In this document: piece by piece, positions 17,601 through 24,531 of the stretch | Position numbering within the stretch: position 1 is the stretch's first letter | How the letters are laid out: every line of letters begins with the position of its first letter | NCBI RefSeq assembly: GCF_035605935.1 | Contig: NZ_DATNGK010000277.1 | Span: 9,131-73,130 of the forward strand | From: Actinocrinis sp035605935 | GTDB lineage: Bacteria; Actinomycetota; Actinomycetes; Streptomycetales; Catenulisporaceae | Direction of reading: 5' to 3' | Length of the DNA stretch: 64,000 bases | Notes under the pieces: generated by a model | Told to the model about the DNA's origin: nothing | The model's input: only the letters and a program-made list of their open reading frames with translations | Databases searched by the model: none | Position numbers and translations under genes: made by a program

Positions 17601-18940
17601 GCGTCGCTCGACGCGCCCCAGGTCAGCTTGATCTGCCCGGATTGCGGCTGCGTGTACTGGAGATTGCCCGGTGCGGTTGGCGGCGTCGCGCTTTGGCCGT
17701 TGCGCGTCACGCTGTTGCTGTTGGCGGACTGGTTGCCGGCCGCGTCACGGGCACGGACGTAGTACGTGACGGTCTGGGTCGTCGGCGGACTGTCCGTGTA
17801 TGTCAGAACGCTGCCGGGGACGCTGGTCAGCAGCGCGTTGTTCGCGTATACGTCGTAATTGCTCACGCCCACGTTGTCCGTGGATGCTCCCCAGGTGAGC
17901 GTGACCTGGCCGTTGCCGGCCTGCGTGTAGGCCAGATTCGCCGGTGCGGTCGGCGGCTGGGTGTCGCCGGAAGTCGGGCCGTAGACCTGGAACTCGGAGA
18001 TCTGCCCGGCCGGCCAGCCGGTGTTGGCGGTGATGTTCAGCCGCACGTACCGGGTCGTGGTCGAGTTGAACGAGATCGTCACGGTGCTGCTGCTGGCCGG
18101 GTCGAAGGTGTAGCCCGCGGAGGCCACGATGTCGCGGAAGCTTGACCCGTCAGTGCTGCCTTGAACGGAAAGCGTCTCGGTGCGTGCGGCCCAGTTGGTC
18201 ACCGGTGTCTGCAACACGACCTTGTTGATCGCGACCGAGGCGCCGAGGTCGACCTGTAGCCACTGCGGGAAGGCATTGTTGGTGCTCTCCCAGTAAGTGG
18301 ACTGATTGCCGTCGGTGGCGTTGCTCGGCGGGTAGCTCTGGCTCGAGCCGCTGGCGGTGGTGTTCTTGCCCTGTGCGAGGTTGCTCGACGTGCTGGTCGA
18401 CCCGTAGACCTCCAGCTCGGAGAGCTGCCCGGCGGGCCAGCCGGTGTTGGCGGTGATGTTGATCCGCAGGTATCGGGTGCTGGTCGCGCCGAGGCTGATG
18501 CTGACCGCGTCGCCCGAGTTCGGATCGAAGGTGTAGCCGGCCGAGGCGACGATCGTGGTGAAGCTGGAGTTGTCCAGGCTGCCCTGCACGGACAACGTCT
18601 CGGTACGGGCCCCCCAGCCGGTCGGCAGCTTGAGCACGACTTGGTTGACCGAGGTGCTGGCGCCCAGGTCGATCTGGGCCCACTGCGGGAAGGCGCTTGA
18701 GCCGTTGGTGCTCTCCCAGTACGAGGCCTGATCGCCGTCGTTGAGGTTGCTTGCGGCGTACTGGCCGTTGACGCTGCTGGCCGTGGCGTTCTTGCCCAGC
18801 GCGAGATTGGTGCCGGCCGCGGCGGCGGGTGCGGCGTGCAACGCGGGCAGGACCGTGACGATGAGTCCGGCGAGTGCCAGCGCGGCGGTGCGCAGCCTCG
18901 CGGCGCGGCGAGGCGGGGCGGATCCGTGTCCTGTTCTCAT
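14615..18940 (-). CDS. Large secreted multidomain alpha-1,3-glucanase/mycodextranase-type protein (GH87-like)
   Basis: 1441 residues. Approximate order: signal peptide (to AAPAAAAG, ~42), two F5/8C domains (45-325, each with YWEST and NTGWPAGQ-SE-VYG), two fibronectin III domains (330-505, paired VTLTWGAS/IKLTWGAS), a third discoidin-like domain (510-650), two CARDB repeats (655-885), a CBM35/6-like domain starting YEAENGQLGGGA (885-1045), and a right-handed beta-helix catalytic region (1045-1441). The last contains NLWIEHNVVGVWG, RIRDTLADGINLTNGS and TTGDDSFALF, with acidic residues as in GH87 alpha-1,3-glucanases. Expected to cleave alpha-1,3-glucan in fungal walls or nigeran-type polymers. 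Transcribed towards the sigma/anti-sigma operon but separated from it by a hairpin. Confidence 0.85.
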   Translation of the reverse strand: MRTGHGSAPPRRAARLRTAALALAGLIVTVLPALHAAPAAAAGTNLALGKNATASSVNGQYAASNLNDGDQASYWESTNGSSAFPQWAQIDLGASTSVNQVVLKLPTGWGARTETLSVQGSLDNSSFTTIVASAGYTFDPNSGDAVSISLGATSTRYLRINITANTGWPAGQLSELEVYGSTSTSSNLAQGKNTTASGSSQSYPPSNATDGNQSTYWESTNNAFPQWLQVDLGASVAINKVVLQTPVTNWAARTETLSVQGSTDGSSFRDIVASAGYTFDPASSSTVTISFNSTTTRYVRLNITANTGWPAGQISEFQVYGPTSGDTQPPTAPANLAYTQAGNGQVTLTWGASTDNVGVSNYDVYANNALLTSVPGSVLTYTDSPPTTQTVTYYVRARDAAGNQSANSNSVTRNGQSATPPTAPGNLQYTQPQSGQIKLTWGASSDAVGVTGYNVYRNSSKIASVSGSTLTYTDSISDTLTASYYVTATNAAGLESSPSNTVTRTGSGGNSTNLALNKPIDGTPYTYTYAPANADDGDATTYFEGSSYPSNLTVHLGANADITSVVVKLNPAAAWSARTQTIAVLGREQSATAFSTLVSARSYSFDPNSNQNSVTIPVTARVADVEISITSNSGAPGGQCAELQVFGTPAPNPDLTVASSSWTPSAPVETDSITASAVVQNAGTAASVATDVNFYLGSNKIASTSVGALAPGATQTVTASLGTQSAGTYQLKTTVDESKKNFELQNNQSYTNPTGLAVKPVQSSDLVAASVNWTPGNPAAGNSVDFTVALKNQGTIATDSGAHNITLTLLDSNGNTVKTLIGAYNGTLASGASANVDMGTWTATNGKYTAHTVIAVDANELPVKQGNNTSDTAIFVGQGANMPYDMYEAENGQLGGGATVIGPNRTIGDLAGEASGRKAVTLNGTGDSISWTSRESTNTFDLRYSIPDASAGGGINATLDLYANGTLVEPLSLTSHYAWLYGAETGPGDSPGAGSPRHIYDESGFLLPTSYPKGTVFKLQKDSSNSSQYAVDFMNLEQASQIANPDPAHLVVPAGFTQQDVQNAIDTVIQDSTGAHTGVYLPAGQYSLTGRLTVYGKAVKIVGAGVWYTQFVAPQSQTNTDTGWDVQSTANGSSFSGFAWFGNYTTRQDGPGHTFQLTNISNITIDNLWIEHNVVGVWGLTAVKNSTFTNLRIRDTLADGINLTNGSQGNLISNDEARTTGDDSFALFAAQDSCSGCKETGNTIQNVTALTPWRAAGVAIYGGFNNTVQNFYVADTLCYPGLTVSSLNFGFAFEGFEDSPPTTIANFSLARDGGHFWGNQAFGAIWMFSATNPFQGIRINDSTITDPTYTGIMFQTDYVGNTAQYPFQDTVFTNTTITGAHADNDGFGNGKSGFGVWANPLPEAGQGPPVGSVTFNHLVESDNDVNIQNTSTSTFTITVNP

Positions 18941-19288
18941 CCTCTTCCTCTGGCGGAACGTTGGGACGTGGGTGACGGAGAGCGCCGAGGACGTCGTCAG
19001 TCCGCGCTTTACGACCTCGTCGACGTGGTGCGTGGAACTGCGCTAGTCAGTAAATTGCAGATATAGCAGGGACGATTGACTAGTAGATGATGAGTTTTTG
19101 CGAGATACTAGCTGGAAGTTACATACGTGTGACGCGTTGGTCAATGGCCCGGGTTAGTCGCCTCGCATCCCAGCCACGGCGACGCGTACGCGTGGCACAC
19201 TGGGAGCAGGCTGCATCTACAAGCGTGTAGTTGTAGCCGGTATCGCACGCTCTGGTCTTCGTGCGCTGTAATCTTCGGAGGTTTTCGG
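18941..19288. other. 348-bp divergent promoter region between the GH87-type and blaI-type genes
   Basis: Notably AT-richer around 19040-19125 than the rest of the window, consistent with promoters. CTAGTA (19080-19085) and TACTAG (19106-19111) form an inverted pair with a 20-bp gap on the GH87 side. The BlaI-type box at 19216-19231 lies on the other side. No coding frame is convincing. Confidence 0.5.
19216..19231. promoter_or_regulatory. BlaI/MecI-type operator upstream of the repressor gene
   Basis: TCTACA-AGCG-TGTAGT: CTACA/TGTAG arms with a 4-bp spacer, like the TACA-N4-TGTA core of BlaI/MecI operators. It lies about 58 bp before the repressor start codon. Two almost identical boxes occur at 20844 and 20863. 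Confidence 0.75.
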
Positions 19289-19711
19289 ATGCTGCCGGCG
19301 GCCGGCTCGGACGGCGTACCGCGTCGGGCACGCGGCGCGCTCGAAGCGGCGATCATGGACGTGCTGTGGCGCGCGCAGGGGCCGTTGAGTCCCGGCGAGG
19401 TGCGCGACCTGCTCGGCACCTGCGCCGATGCCGAAGCGCGGGCGCTTTCCTACAGCACGGTCGTCACGATCCTCACGCGCCTGCACGGCAAGAAGATGCT
19501 TGCGCGCACGCGCGTGGGTCGTTCCTTTCAGTACGCGCCGCTGGCTGACGCGGCAGGCCTCGAAGCCCGGCGGCTGAGCGCGCTGCTCGACGGCTCCGCC
19601 GACCGCGCCGCCGTGCTTTCCCGCTTCGTCGCCGATCTGTCGGACAGCGACGAGGAACTGCTGCGTCGACTGCTCGGCCCGACCTCGAGCGTCGACGACG
19701 CGAGGCGGTGA
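19289..19711 (+). CDS. BlaI/MecI/CopY family transcriptional repressor
   Basis: 140 residues from ATG 19289, with GGAGG at 19277-19281. The winged helix is seen in RRARGALEAAIMDVLWRAQGPLSPGEVRDLL and LSYSTVVTILTRLHGKKMLARTRVGRSFQYAPL, the recognition helix and wing of BlaI proteins. The C-terminal part (LDGSADRAAVLSRFVADLSDSDEELLRRLL) is the dimerisation helix region. It is followed 6 bp later by an M56 protease gene, the classic blaI-blaR1 pairing. Likely autoregulated through the box at 19216 and probably also controls the DedA-PAP2 genes through the boxes at 20844-20878. Confidence 0.92.
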   Translation: MLPAAGSDGVPRRARGALEAAIMDVLWRAQGPLSPGEVRDLLGTCADAEARALSYSTVVTILTRLHGKKMLARTRVGRSFQYAPLADAAGLEARRLSALLDGSADRAAVLSRFVADLSDSDEELLRRLLGPTSSVDDARR

Positions 19712-19717
19712 CGCCGC

Positions 19718-20710
19718 GTGGCCGTTCCGCTCGTCCTCTGCCTCACTTTGCTCTTTCCGTTGATCGCGCAGCTGCTGGCGCGCCCAATCGCGGCACGCGT
19801 CGACCCGCGTTGGGCGACCTGGCTGCTGACCGGGGTGGCGGTCGCGCTCGCCGCGACCAGCGGCGCGGCGCTGACCCTCGTCGCGCTGGCCGCGGTGATC
19901 AAGGTCCCGCTCATCGCCCAGCTCGGCCGCTGGTCGCCCGCCATCATCGACCGCGGGGATCCGACCAGCACCGTGGTCGCGATCATCGCCGGGATACTGC
20001 TGGGCACGGCCCTCACCGCGGTGGTGCGATTCGCCGTGCGACGCGGGCAAGCCCTGGTCGAGGCGTTCCGGCACGCTCGCGGGCTGCCGGGGCGCGGCCA
20101 ACTCGTGGTCACCCGCGATGCGACGGCTGACGCGTACACGGTGCCTGGCCGCCCCGGTCGCATCGTCGTTTCGGCCGGAATGCTGGACACGCTGGACGAC
20201 GCGGGCCGCGCCGCGCTGCTCGCCCACGAGCGCGCGCACCTCGTCGGTCGCCATTACGCCTTCACCAGCGTCGCGCGCCTCGCCGCGGCCGCGAATCCGC
20301 TGCTGAGGCCGGTCGCAGACGCGGTCGAATACACGGTCGAGCGCTGGGCCGACGAGCGCGCCGCCCAAGCGGTCGGCGACCGGCGGCTGGTCGCCGAGAC
20401 GATCGCGCGCGCGGCTATCGCCGCCAAGCACCACGACGCGCGCCGAGCCCCGGCCGCGGCCCTCGGCGCGGTCTTCGCGTGGATCGGTGCGCCGCGCTTC
20501 GTGCCGAAGCACTCCCGGCGGCCCGCCGTGCGCGCCGCCGGACCGGTACCGCGTCGGGTCGCCGCGCTGCTCGCGCCCCCGTTGGGACGCCGCTGGATCC
20601 TGCAAGCCGCCGTCGCGGTGATCGCGATCATCGCCGGTCTCTGCGCACTCGACGCCGCACACGATCTGCACGAACTCCTGGAATCCGCGAGCTACGTGCC
20701 GCATCACTGA
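19718..20710 (+). CDS. M56 family membrane metalloprotease (BlaR1-like, no sensor domain)
   Basis: 330 residues from GTG 19718. Several N-terminal transmembrane helices precede a cytosolic-side protease domain with the zinc motif HERAH (HExxH) near residue 170 and EYTVERWADERAA further on for the third ligand. A last transmembrane helix lies near the C-terminus (LQAAVAVIAIIAGLCAL). Unlike BlaR1 there is no penicillin-binding sensor domain. In related pairs the M56 protein inactivates the BlaI repressor by proteolysis; the trigger here is unknown. Gap to blaI is 6 bp, so one operon. Confidence 0.9.
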   Translation: MAVPLVLCLTLLFPLIAQLLARPIAARVDPRWATWLLTGVAVALAATSGAALTLVALAAVIKVPLIAQLGRWSPAIIDRGDPTSTVVAIIAGILLGTALTAVVRFAVRRGQALVEAFRHARGLPGRGQLVVTRDATADAYTVPGRPGRIVVSAGMLDTLDDAGRAALLAHERAHLVGRHYAFTSVARLAAAANPLLRPVADAVEYTVERWADERAAQAVGDRRLVAETIARAAIAAKHHDARRAPAAALGAVFAWIGAPRFVPKHSRRPAVRAAGPVPRRVAALLAPPLGRRWILQAAVAVIAIIAGLCALDAAHDLHELLESASYVPHH

Positions 20711-20750
20711 CGCCGTCGCGATCGCGCCTTCGAGTGCACGGAGCGGCCGT

Positions 20751-20769
20751 TGTCCCGCTCAACGGGACA
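20751..20769. repeat. Solitary copy of the 19-bp palindrome TGTCCCG-N5-CGGGACA
   Basis: TGTCCCGCTCAACGGGACA lies 41 bp after the M56 stop and before the DedA promoter. The same element is found at 46426-46444 and as an array at 54102-54304. As RNA it could form a short hairpin and act as a terminator. Confidence 0.8.
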
Positions 20770-20843
20770 CCGCCGGCCAGGTCGCTGTGACGGAACCCTG
20801 ACAGTCCGGGTGCGGATCCGGCAAACGCCGAGCCACCCAATCA

Positions 20844-20878
20844 TCTACACTCTTGTAGAAGTTCTACATCTTTGTAGA
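20844..20878. promoter_or_regulatory. Two tandem BlaI-type operators ahead of the DedA-PAP2 genes
   Basis: TCTACA-CTCT-TGTAGA (20844-20859) and TCTACA-TCTT-TGTAGA (20863-20878), two perfect palindromes with centres 19 bp apart, 35 bp before the DedA start. They match the box in front of the blaI-type gene, which argues that the repressor controls this second operon as well. Confidence 0.8.
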
Positions 20879-20912
20879 TGATGCGCGCCCGCACGGTAAG
20901 GAAGAAGAGGTC

Positions 20913-21647
20913 GTGCCGAACCCCGCTCTGCTCACCCTCGCGACGCACTTCGTATCGCATGCCGCCGAATCCGGCGGCCGGGTCCTGGCCTTCAACCCGC
21001 TGGACTCCACCTCGTGGCTCTCCAGCCTCGGCGCCCTCGGCGTGTTCCTGGTCCTGTTCGCGGAGACCGGCCTGCTCATCGGCTTCTTCCTGCCGGGTGA
21101 CTCGCTGCTGTTCACCGCCGGCCTGCTATGCACGGCGGGAACCCACGCCGTGCACCTCTCTCTTCCGGCTGTACTGCTCGCCGCGGCGGCCGGAGCGCTA
21201 CTCGGCGCGCAGACCGGATTCTGGCTCGGCCAGCGCGGCGGACGGGTGCTGCTCGCGCGGTCCAAGAACCGGCATCTGCGCGCCGGCGTCGAGCGCGCCG
21301 AGGAGATCCTCGAACGCTACGGATACGGCAAGGCGATCGTGCTGGCCCGGTTCATTCCTGTGGTGCGCACGGTGCTCAATCCGATGGCCGGCGCGCTGGA
21401 AGTGCCGACTCGTGTCTTCACGTTGTGGCAGGTGGTCGGCGGGTTAGTCTGGTCGCTGGGTGTGACCCTCGCCGGTTACGGGCTTGGCTCCAGCATCCCG
21501 AGCATCGACAAGTACCTGCTGCCGATCATCGCCGTCATCGTCCTGGTCTCGCTCAGCCCGCTCGCGATTGAGCTGCTGCGCCGCCGCCGGGCCGGCGCGT
21601 CAGAGCCCGTATCCCACGCTAGGCACGCGGCATCGGAGGACAGCTAA
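20913..21647 (+). CDS. DedA family (SNARE-associated/VTT) membrane protein
   Basis: 244 residues from GTG 20913. Diagnostic DedA features: FAETGLLIGFFLPGDSLLFTAG (about 50-71) with the conserved Glu and PGDS, a Gly-rich helix (GALLGAQTGFWLGQRGG), and YGYGKAIVLARFIPVVRTVLNPMAG (about 140-165), whose R-x3-R pair is essential in E. coli DedA proteins. Four to five transmembrane helices. DedA proteins act in membrane lipid (undecaprenyl phosphate or phospholipid) translocation and envelope homeostasis. The stop overlaps the PAP2 start (TAATG), so the pair is coupled and under the tandem BlaI boxes. Confidence 0.93.
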   Translation: MPNPALLTLATHFVSHAAESGGRVLAFNPLDSTSWLSSLGALGVFLVLFAETGLLIGFFLPGDSLLFTAGLLCTAGTHAVHLSLPAVLLAAAAGALLGAQTGFWLGQRGGRVLLARSKNRHLRAGVERAEEILERYGYGKAIVLARFIPVVRTVLNPMAGALEVPTRVFTLWQVVGGLVWSLGVTLAGYGLGSSIPSIDKYLLPIIAVIVLVSLSPLAIELLRRRRAGASEPVSHARHAASEDS

Positions 21648-22219
21648 TGAGTGGCGCAGGCGTTGATGGCAGCTGGTACTTGGACGTCACTGACTGGGCC
21701 AAGCACAGCCATTGGCTCAGCGGTGCGATGAACGTCTATACGACCGTCAGCATCGGCGTGCTCGGGCTGCTGGTGCTCTGGGCCTGGTGGCGCAGCCGCG
21801 GCCAGACGGACAACCCGCTGGTCAGGCTCGGCGCGGTCGCGGTGGGTGTCGCGGTGGCGGTAGGCGCGAACGAACTGGTCAAGGCGCTGGTGCACGAGCG
21901 GCGGCCGTGCTTGAGCTTGCCGCAGGCGTACACTGTCATCGCTTGCCCCGGCCCGACCGACTACTCATTCCCGTCTAACCACACCGCCCTCGCCGGCGCG
22001 CTCGTCGCCGCGCTGTTCTTCTTCAGCTGGCGGCTCGGCCTGGTTGGTCTGGTTCTCGCGCTGATCGAGGGTTTCTCACGGGTCTACCTCGGCGAGCACT
22101 ACCCGCATGACGTAGTGGCCGGCCTGCTGCTCGGACTGGTCGTGACGGCCGCCGTCGCCCGCGTGCTCAGCCCGCTGACCGTGCACTGGCTTGCCCGCCG
22201 AGAACAGCAGGCCCACTAG
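21647..22219 (+). CDS. PAP2 superfamily membrane phosphatase
   Basis: 190 residues. The three phosphatase signature motifs are intact: KALVHERRP (KxxxxxxRP), YSFPSNHTA (PSGH-type, here PSNH) and SRVYLGEHYPHDVVAG (SRxxxxxHxxxD). About six transmembrane helices. Likely dephosphorylates a lipid pyrophosphate such as undecaprenyl-PP or phosphatidic acid at the outer face of the membrane. Together with the DedA protein this suggests a lipid-carrier recycling pair induced when the BlaI-type repressor is inactivated. Confidence 0.93.
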   Translation: MSGAGVDGSWYLDVTDWAKHSHWLSGAMNVYTTVSIGVLGLLVLWAWWRSRGQTDNPLVRLGAVAVGVAVAVGANELVKALVHERRPCLSLPQAYTVIACPGPTDYSFPSNHTALAGALVAALFFFSWRLGLVGLVLALIEGFSRVYLGEHYPHDVVAGLLLGLVVTAAVARVLSPLTVHWLARREQQAH

Positions 22220-22297
22220 GCGCGTGTAGGCGTCAGCCTTTACCCACCCCAAAACGTCGCCGCCGACCACGCCCCTTGCCGGCAGCGGCGAAAGATC

Positions 22298-22349
22298 GGC
22301 GCTCCGTGCCCCCGAGGAATAGAACACATTCCTCCGGGCACGGAGCGCC
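22298..22349. terminator. Strong bidirectional hairpin between the PAP2 and VOC genes
   Basis: GGCGCTCCGTGCCC pairs with GGGCACGGAGCGCC (14 bp), extended past a small internal mismatch by GAGGAAT/ATTCCTC, around a 7-nt loop. It lies between convergent genes. Confidence 0.85.
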
Positions 22350-22375
22350 GCTCGAACCGACCTGAACCTGCCGCG

Positions 22376-22723
22376 TCAGCCGGCGTCCTGCACGAGCCCG
22401 ATCGGGTTGCCGTCCGAGTCCCGCACGCTGGCGACCAAGCGGCCGCCGCCGACGTCCCGGACCTCCTCGACCGTCTCGGCCCCGGCCTCCAGCAGCGCGG
22501 CCAGGCTCGCCTTGATGTCGTCCACGTGCGCGTACGGCAGCGGTCCGGTCATGTGCTTGGAGTTGGCCTTCGGGACCAGCCCGATGTCCTGGCCGGCCAC
22601 CTTGTAGCCGATGTAGTACGGCGAGTCGGCGATCGGCTGCGCCGCCAGCAGCTTGTTGAACTGCTCCTTCGCCCGGCCCATGTCCTCGACCGGGAAGAGG
22701 ATCGTCTGAATGCCCTTGCTCAC
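22376..22723 (-). CDS. VOC superfamily (glyoxalase/bleomycin-resistance-like) protein
   Basis: 115 residues from GTG 22723, with AAGGAG 5 bp upstream. A single beta-alpha-beta-beta-beta pair typical of a small vicinal-oxygen-chelate protein: IQTILFPVEDMGRAKEQFNKLL opens the first module, AHVDDIKASLAALLEAGAETVEEVRDVGGGRLVASVRDSDGNPIGLVQ forms the second. Such proteins may bind a metal or small molecule, but the substrate cannot be inferred and the usual His/Glu ligands are not all obvious. Monocistronic, facing the PAP2 gene across a terminator and divergent from the chitinase. Confidence 0.85.
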   Translation of the reverse strand: MSKGIQTILFPVEDMGRAKEQFNKLLAAQPIADSPYYIGYKVAGQDIGLVPKANSKHMTGPLPYAHVDDIKASLAALLEAGAETVEEVRDVGGGRLVASVRDSDGNPIGLVQDAG

Positions 22724-22839
22724 GGTGATCTCCTTGTTGATGACTCTTCGTCTGTTGACGTCCCGCCGGCGTGTATTCACCGTAAATCCGCGGCGAGCGG
22801 GTCCGCTTCTCGAATCCTGATCGATCGCCGCGGCCGTCC

Positions 22840-22868
22840 TTGACACCTCCTGTGGTCTAGTCCAATCT
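22840..22868 (+). promoter_or_regulatory. Chitinase promoter with DasR-like element
   Basis: TTGACA (22840-22845) and CAATCT (22863-22868) are spaced by 17 bp. Between them, TGGTCTAGTCCA (22853-22864) matches 11 of 12 positions of the dre core TGGTCTAGACCA bound by DasR, the GlcNAc-responsive GntR repressor of actinomycete chitinase genes. Placement inside the promoter spacer is as expected for repression. Confidence 0.75.
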
Positions 22869-22931
22869 GCCTACTGTCACCTATTACCGCCCGCGAAGCG
22901 GCGTCGTCGCGGCTGCCTGCCTGGAGAGACC

Positions 22932-24449
22932 ATGACGCCGCGCCGCAAACGACTTGTGTCCGCGATCGGCATCACGACGCTGATGAGCGCCGGTCTGGCC
23001 ACCGCCGTCGCCCTCGCCACCCCCGCGACCGCCGCCGCCACCAACCTGCTCACCAATGCCGGTTTCGAGACCGGCGATCTGTCCGGATGGACCTGCGACC
23101 CCGGCACCGCCTCCGTGGTCGGCAGTCCTGCGCACTCCGGTTCGCACGCATTGGCCGGCACGCCCAGCAGCTCTGCCGATGCGCAGTGCACGCAGACCGT
23201 CTCAGTTCAGCCGAACACCGCCTACACCCTGTCGGGTTACGTGCAGGGCTCATACGTGTACATCGGCGTGACCGGCGGTACGAGCACCTGGACGCCTTCC
23301 GCGTCGAGCTACTCGAATCTGTCCGTGTCCTTCACCACTGGTGCGTCGCAGACGTCTGTGCAGGTATTCGTGCACGGCTGGTACGCGCAGCCCACCTACT
23401 ACGCGGACGACCTCGCACTGACTGGACCGGCCGGGCCTACGCCCTCCTCCTCTCCGTCCGTCAGCCCGTCGCGCAGCCCGAGCCCGTCGCCCTCACCGTC
23501 AAAATCGCCCTCTTCCTCGCCATCGAGCAGCCCCTCCGCGAGCCCCACTGGGACGGTGTCCCCGCCGCCCAACGAGAACTGGCGCGTGGCGCCATACATC
23601 GACATCACCATGGCGAGCCCGACCCTGGCCCAGATCGAGCAGGCCACCGGCCAGAAGACCTTCACCCTGGCCTTTGTCCTCGGTGACAGCTCGGCCTGCG
23701 ACCCGTCCTGGGGCGGCACCATCTCGCTGACCGACTCGCGAATCCTCGGCGAGATCAATGCGCTGCGGGCCCTCGGTGGCGACGTCGCGGTGTCCTTCGG
23801 CGGAGCGCAGGGCCCGTATCTGGAGACCACCTGCGCCGGCTCTTCGCAGCTCGCCGCCGCGTACGAGAAGGTCATCGACACGCTGAAGGTCACGCACATC
23901 GACTTCGACATCGAGGCCGCCACCAACACCGACATGGTGAACACCGCCATCGCGCAGGTCCAACGCGACCGGCCGGGCACCGTGGTCAGCTATACCCTCG
24001 AGGTCCAGGCCGCCACCTACGGCCTCACCCCAATCCTCGGCGTGCAGGTGCTGCAGAACGCGGTCTCGCACGGCGTGCAGGTCGGCATCGTCAACCCGAT
24101 GACCATGGACTTCGCCCCGGACGGCGACTGGGGCACCTCGGTGATCGAGGCGGCGCAGTCGACGGAGGGTCAGCTGGCGAGCATCTGGCCGAACCTGAGC
24201 TCGTCGCAGCTCTACGCGATGCTCGGCGTGACCCCGATGATCGGCGACAACGACACCGGCCCGGTCTTCACCATCGCCGACGGGCAGCAGCTGCTCTCCT
24301 GGGCGCAGTCGCACCACATCGGCCGGCTCGCGTTCTGGTCCGAGGGCCGCGACAACGGCAACTGCTCCGGCGGCGTCTCGCCGACGTGCAGCGGCATCTC
24401 GCAGTCCCTGTATCAGTTCACTTCCATCTTCCACGGCTTCACCGGCTGA
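22932..24449 (+). CDS. Secreted GH18 chitinase with N-terminal carbohydrate-binding domain
   Basis: 505 residues from ATG 22932 (GGAGAG upstream). Signal peptide 1-36; a CBM_4_9-like beta-sandwich at 37-168 (NLLTNAGFETGDLSGWTC...YYADDLALTG); a Ser-Pro linker at 169-215; and a GH18 domain at 217-505. The catalytic motif is THIDFDIEAATN (DxxDxDxE type), with the acid/base Glu near residue 328, and SFGGAQGPYLE marks the preceding strand. The sequence resembles the ChiD-like bacterial GH18 branch. Expected to hydrolyse chitin outside the cell. Its promoter carries a DasR-like site. Confidence 0.93.
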   Translation: MTPRRKRLVSAIGITTLMSAGLATAVALATPATAAATNLLTNAGFETGDLSGWTCDPGTASVVGSPAHSGSHALAGTPSSSADAQCTQTVSVQPNTAYTLSGYVQGSYVYIGVTGGTSTWTPSASSYSNLSVSFTTGASQTSVQVFVHGWYAQPTYYADDLALTGPAGPTPSSSPSVSPSRSPSPSPSPSKSPSSSPSSSPSASPTGTVSPPPNENWRVAPYIDITMASPTLAQIEQATGQKTFTLAFVLGDSSACDPSWGGTISLTDSRILGEINALRALGGDVAVSFGGAQGPYLETTCAGSSQLAAAYEKVIDTLKVTHIDFDIEAATNTDMVNTAIAQVQRDRPGTVVSYTLEVQAATYGLTPILGVQVLQNAVSHGVQVGIVNPMTMDFAPDGDWGTSVIEAAQSTEGQLASIWPNLSSSQLYAMLGVTPMIGDNDTGPVFTIADGQQLLSWAQSHHIGRLAFWSEGRDNGNCSGGVSPTCSGISQSLYQFTSIFHGFTG

Positions 24450-24450
24450 C

Positions 24451-24509
24451 CTCCTGAACGGCGCGACCCCGGGCGACGTGGGGCAGTCCGGGGTCGCGCC
24501 GTTCAGGAG
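24451..24509. terminator. Long perfect hairpin after the chitinase gene
   Basis: 22-bp perfect arms (24451-24472 and 24488-24509; CTCCTGAACGGCGCGACC... and its complement) around a 15-nt loop begin 2 bp after the chitinase stop. It also lies just downstream of the convergent PhyH gene, so it can serve both. Confidence 0.9.
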
Positions 24510-24531
24510 CGCTGTGTTCCCTGAGCTTCCG

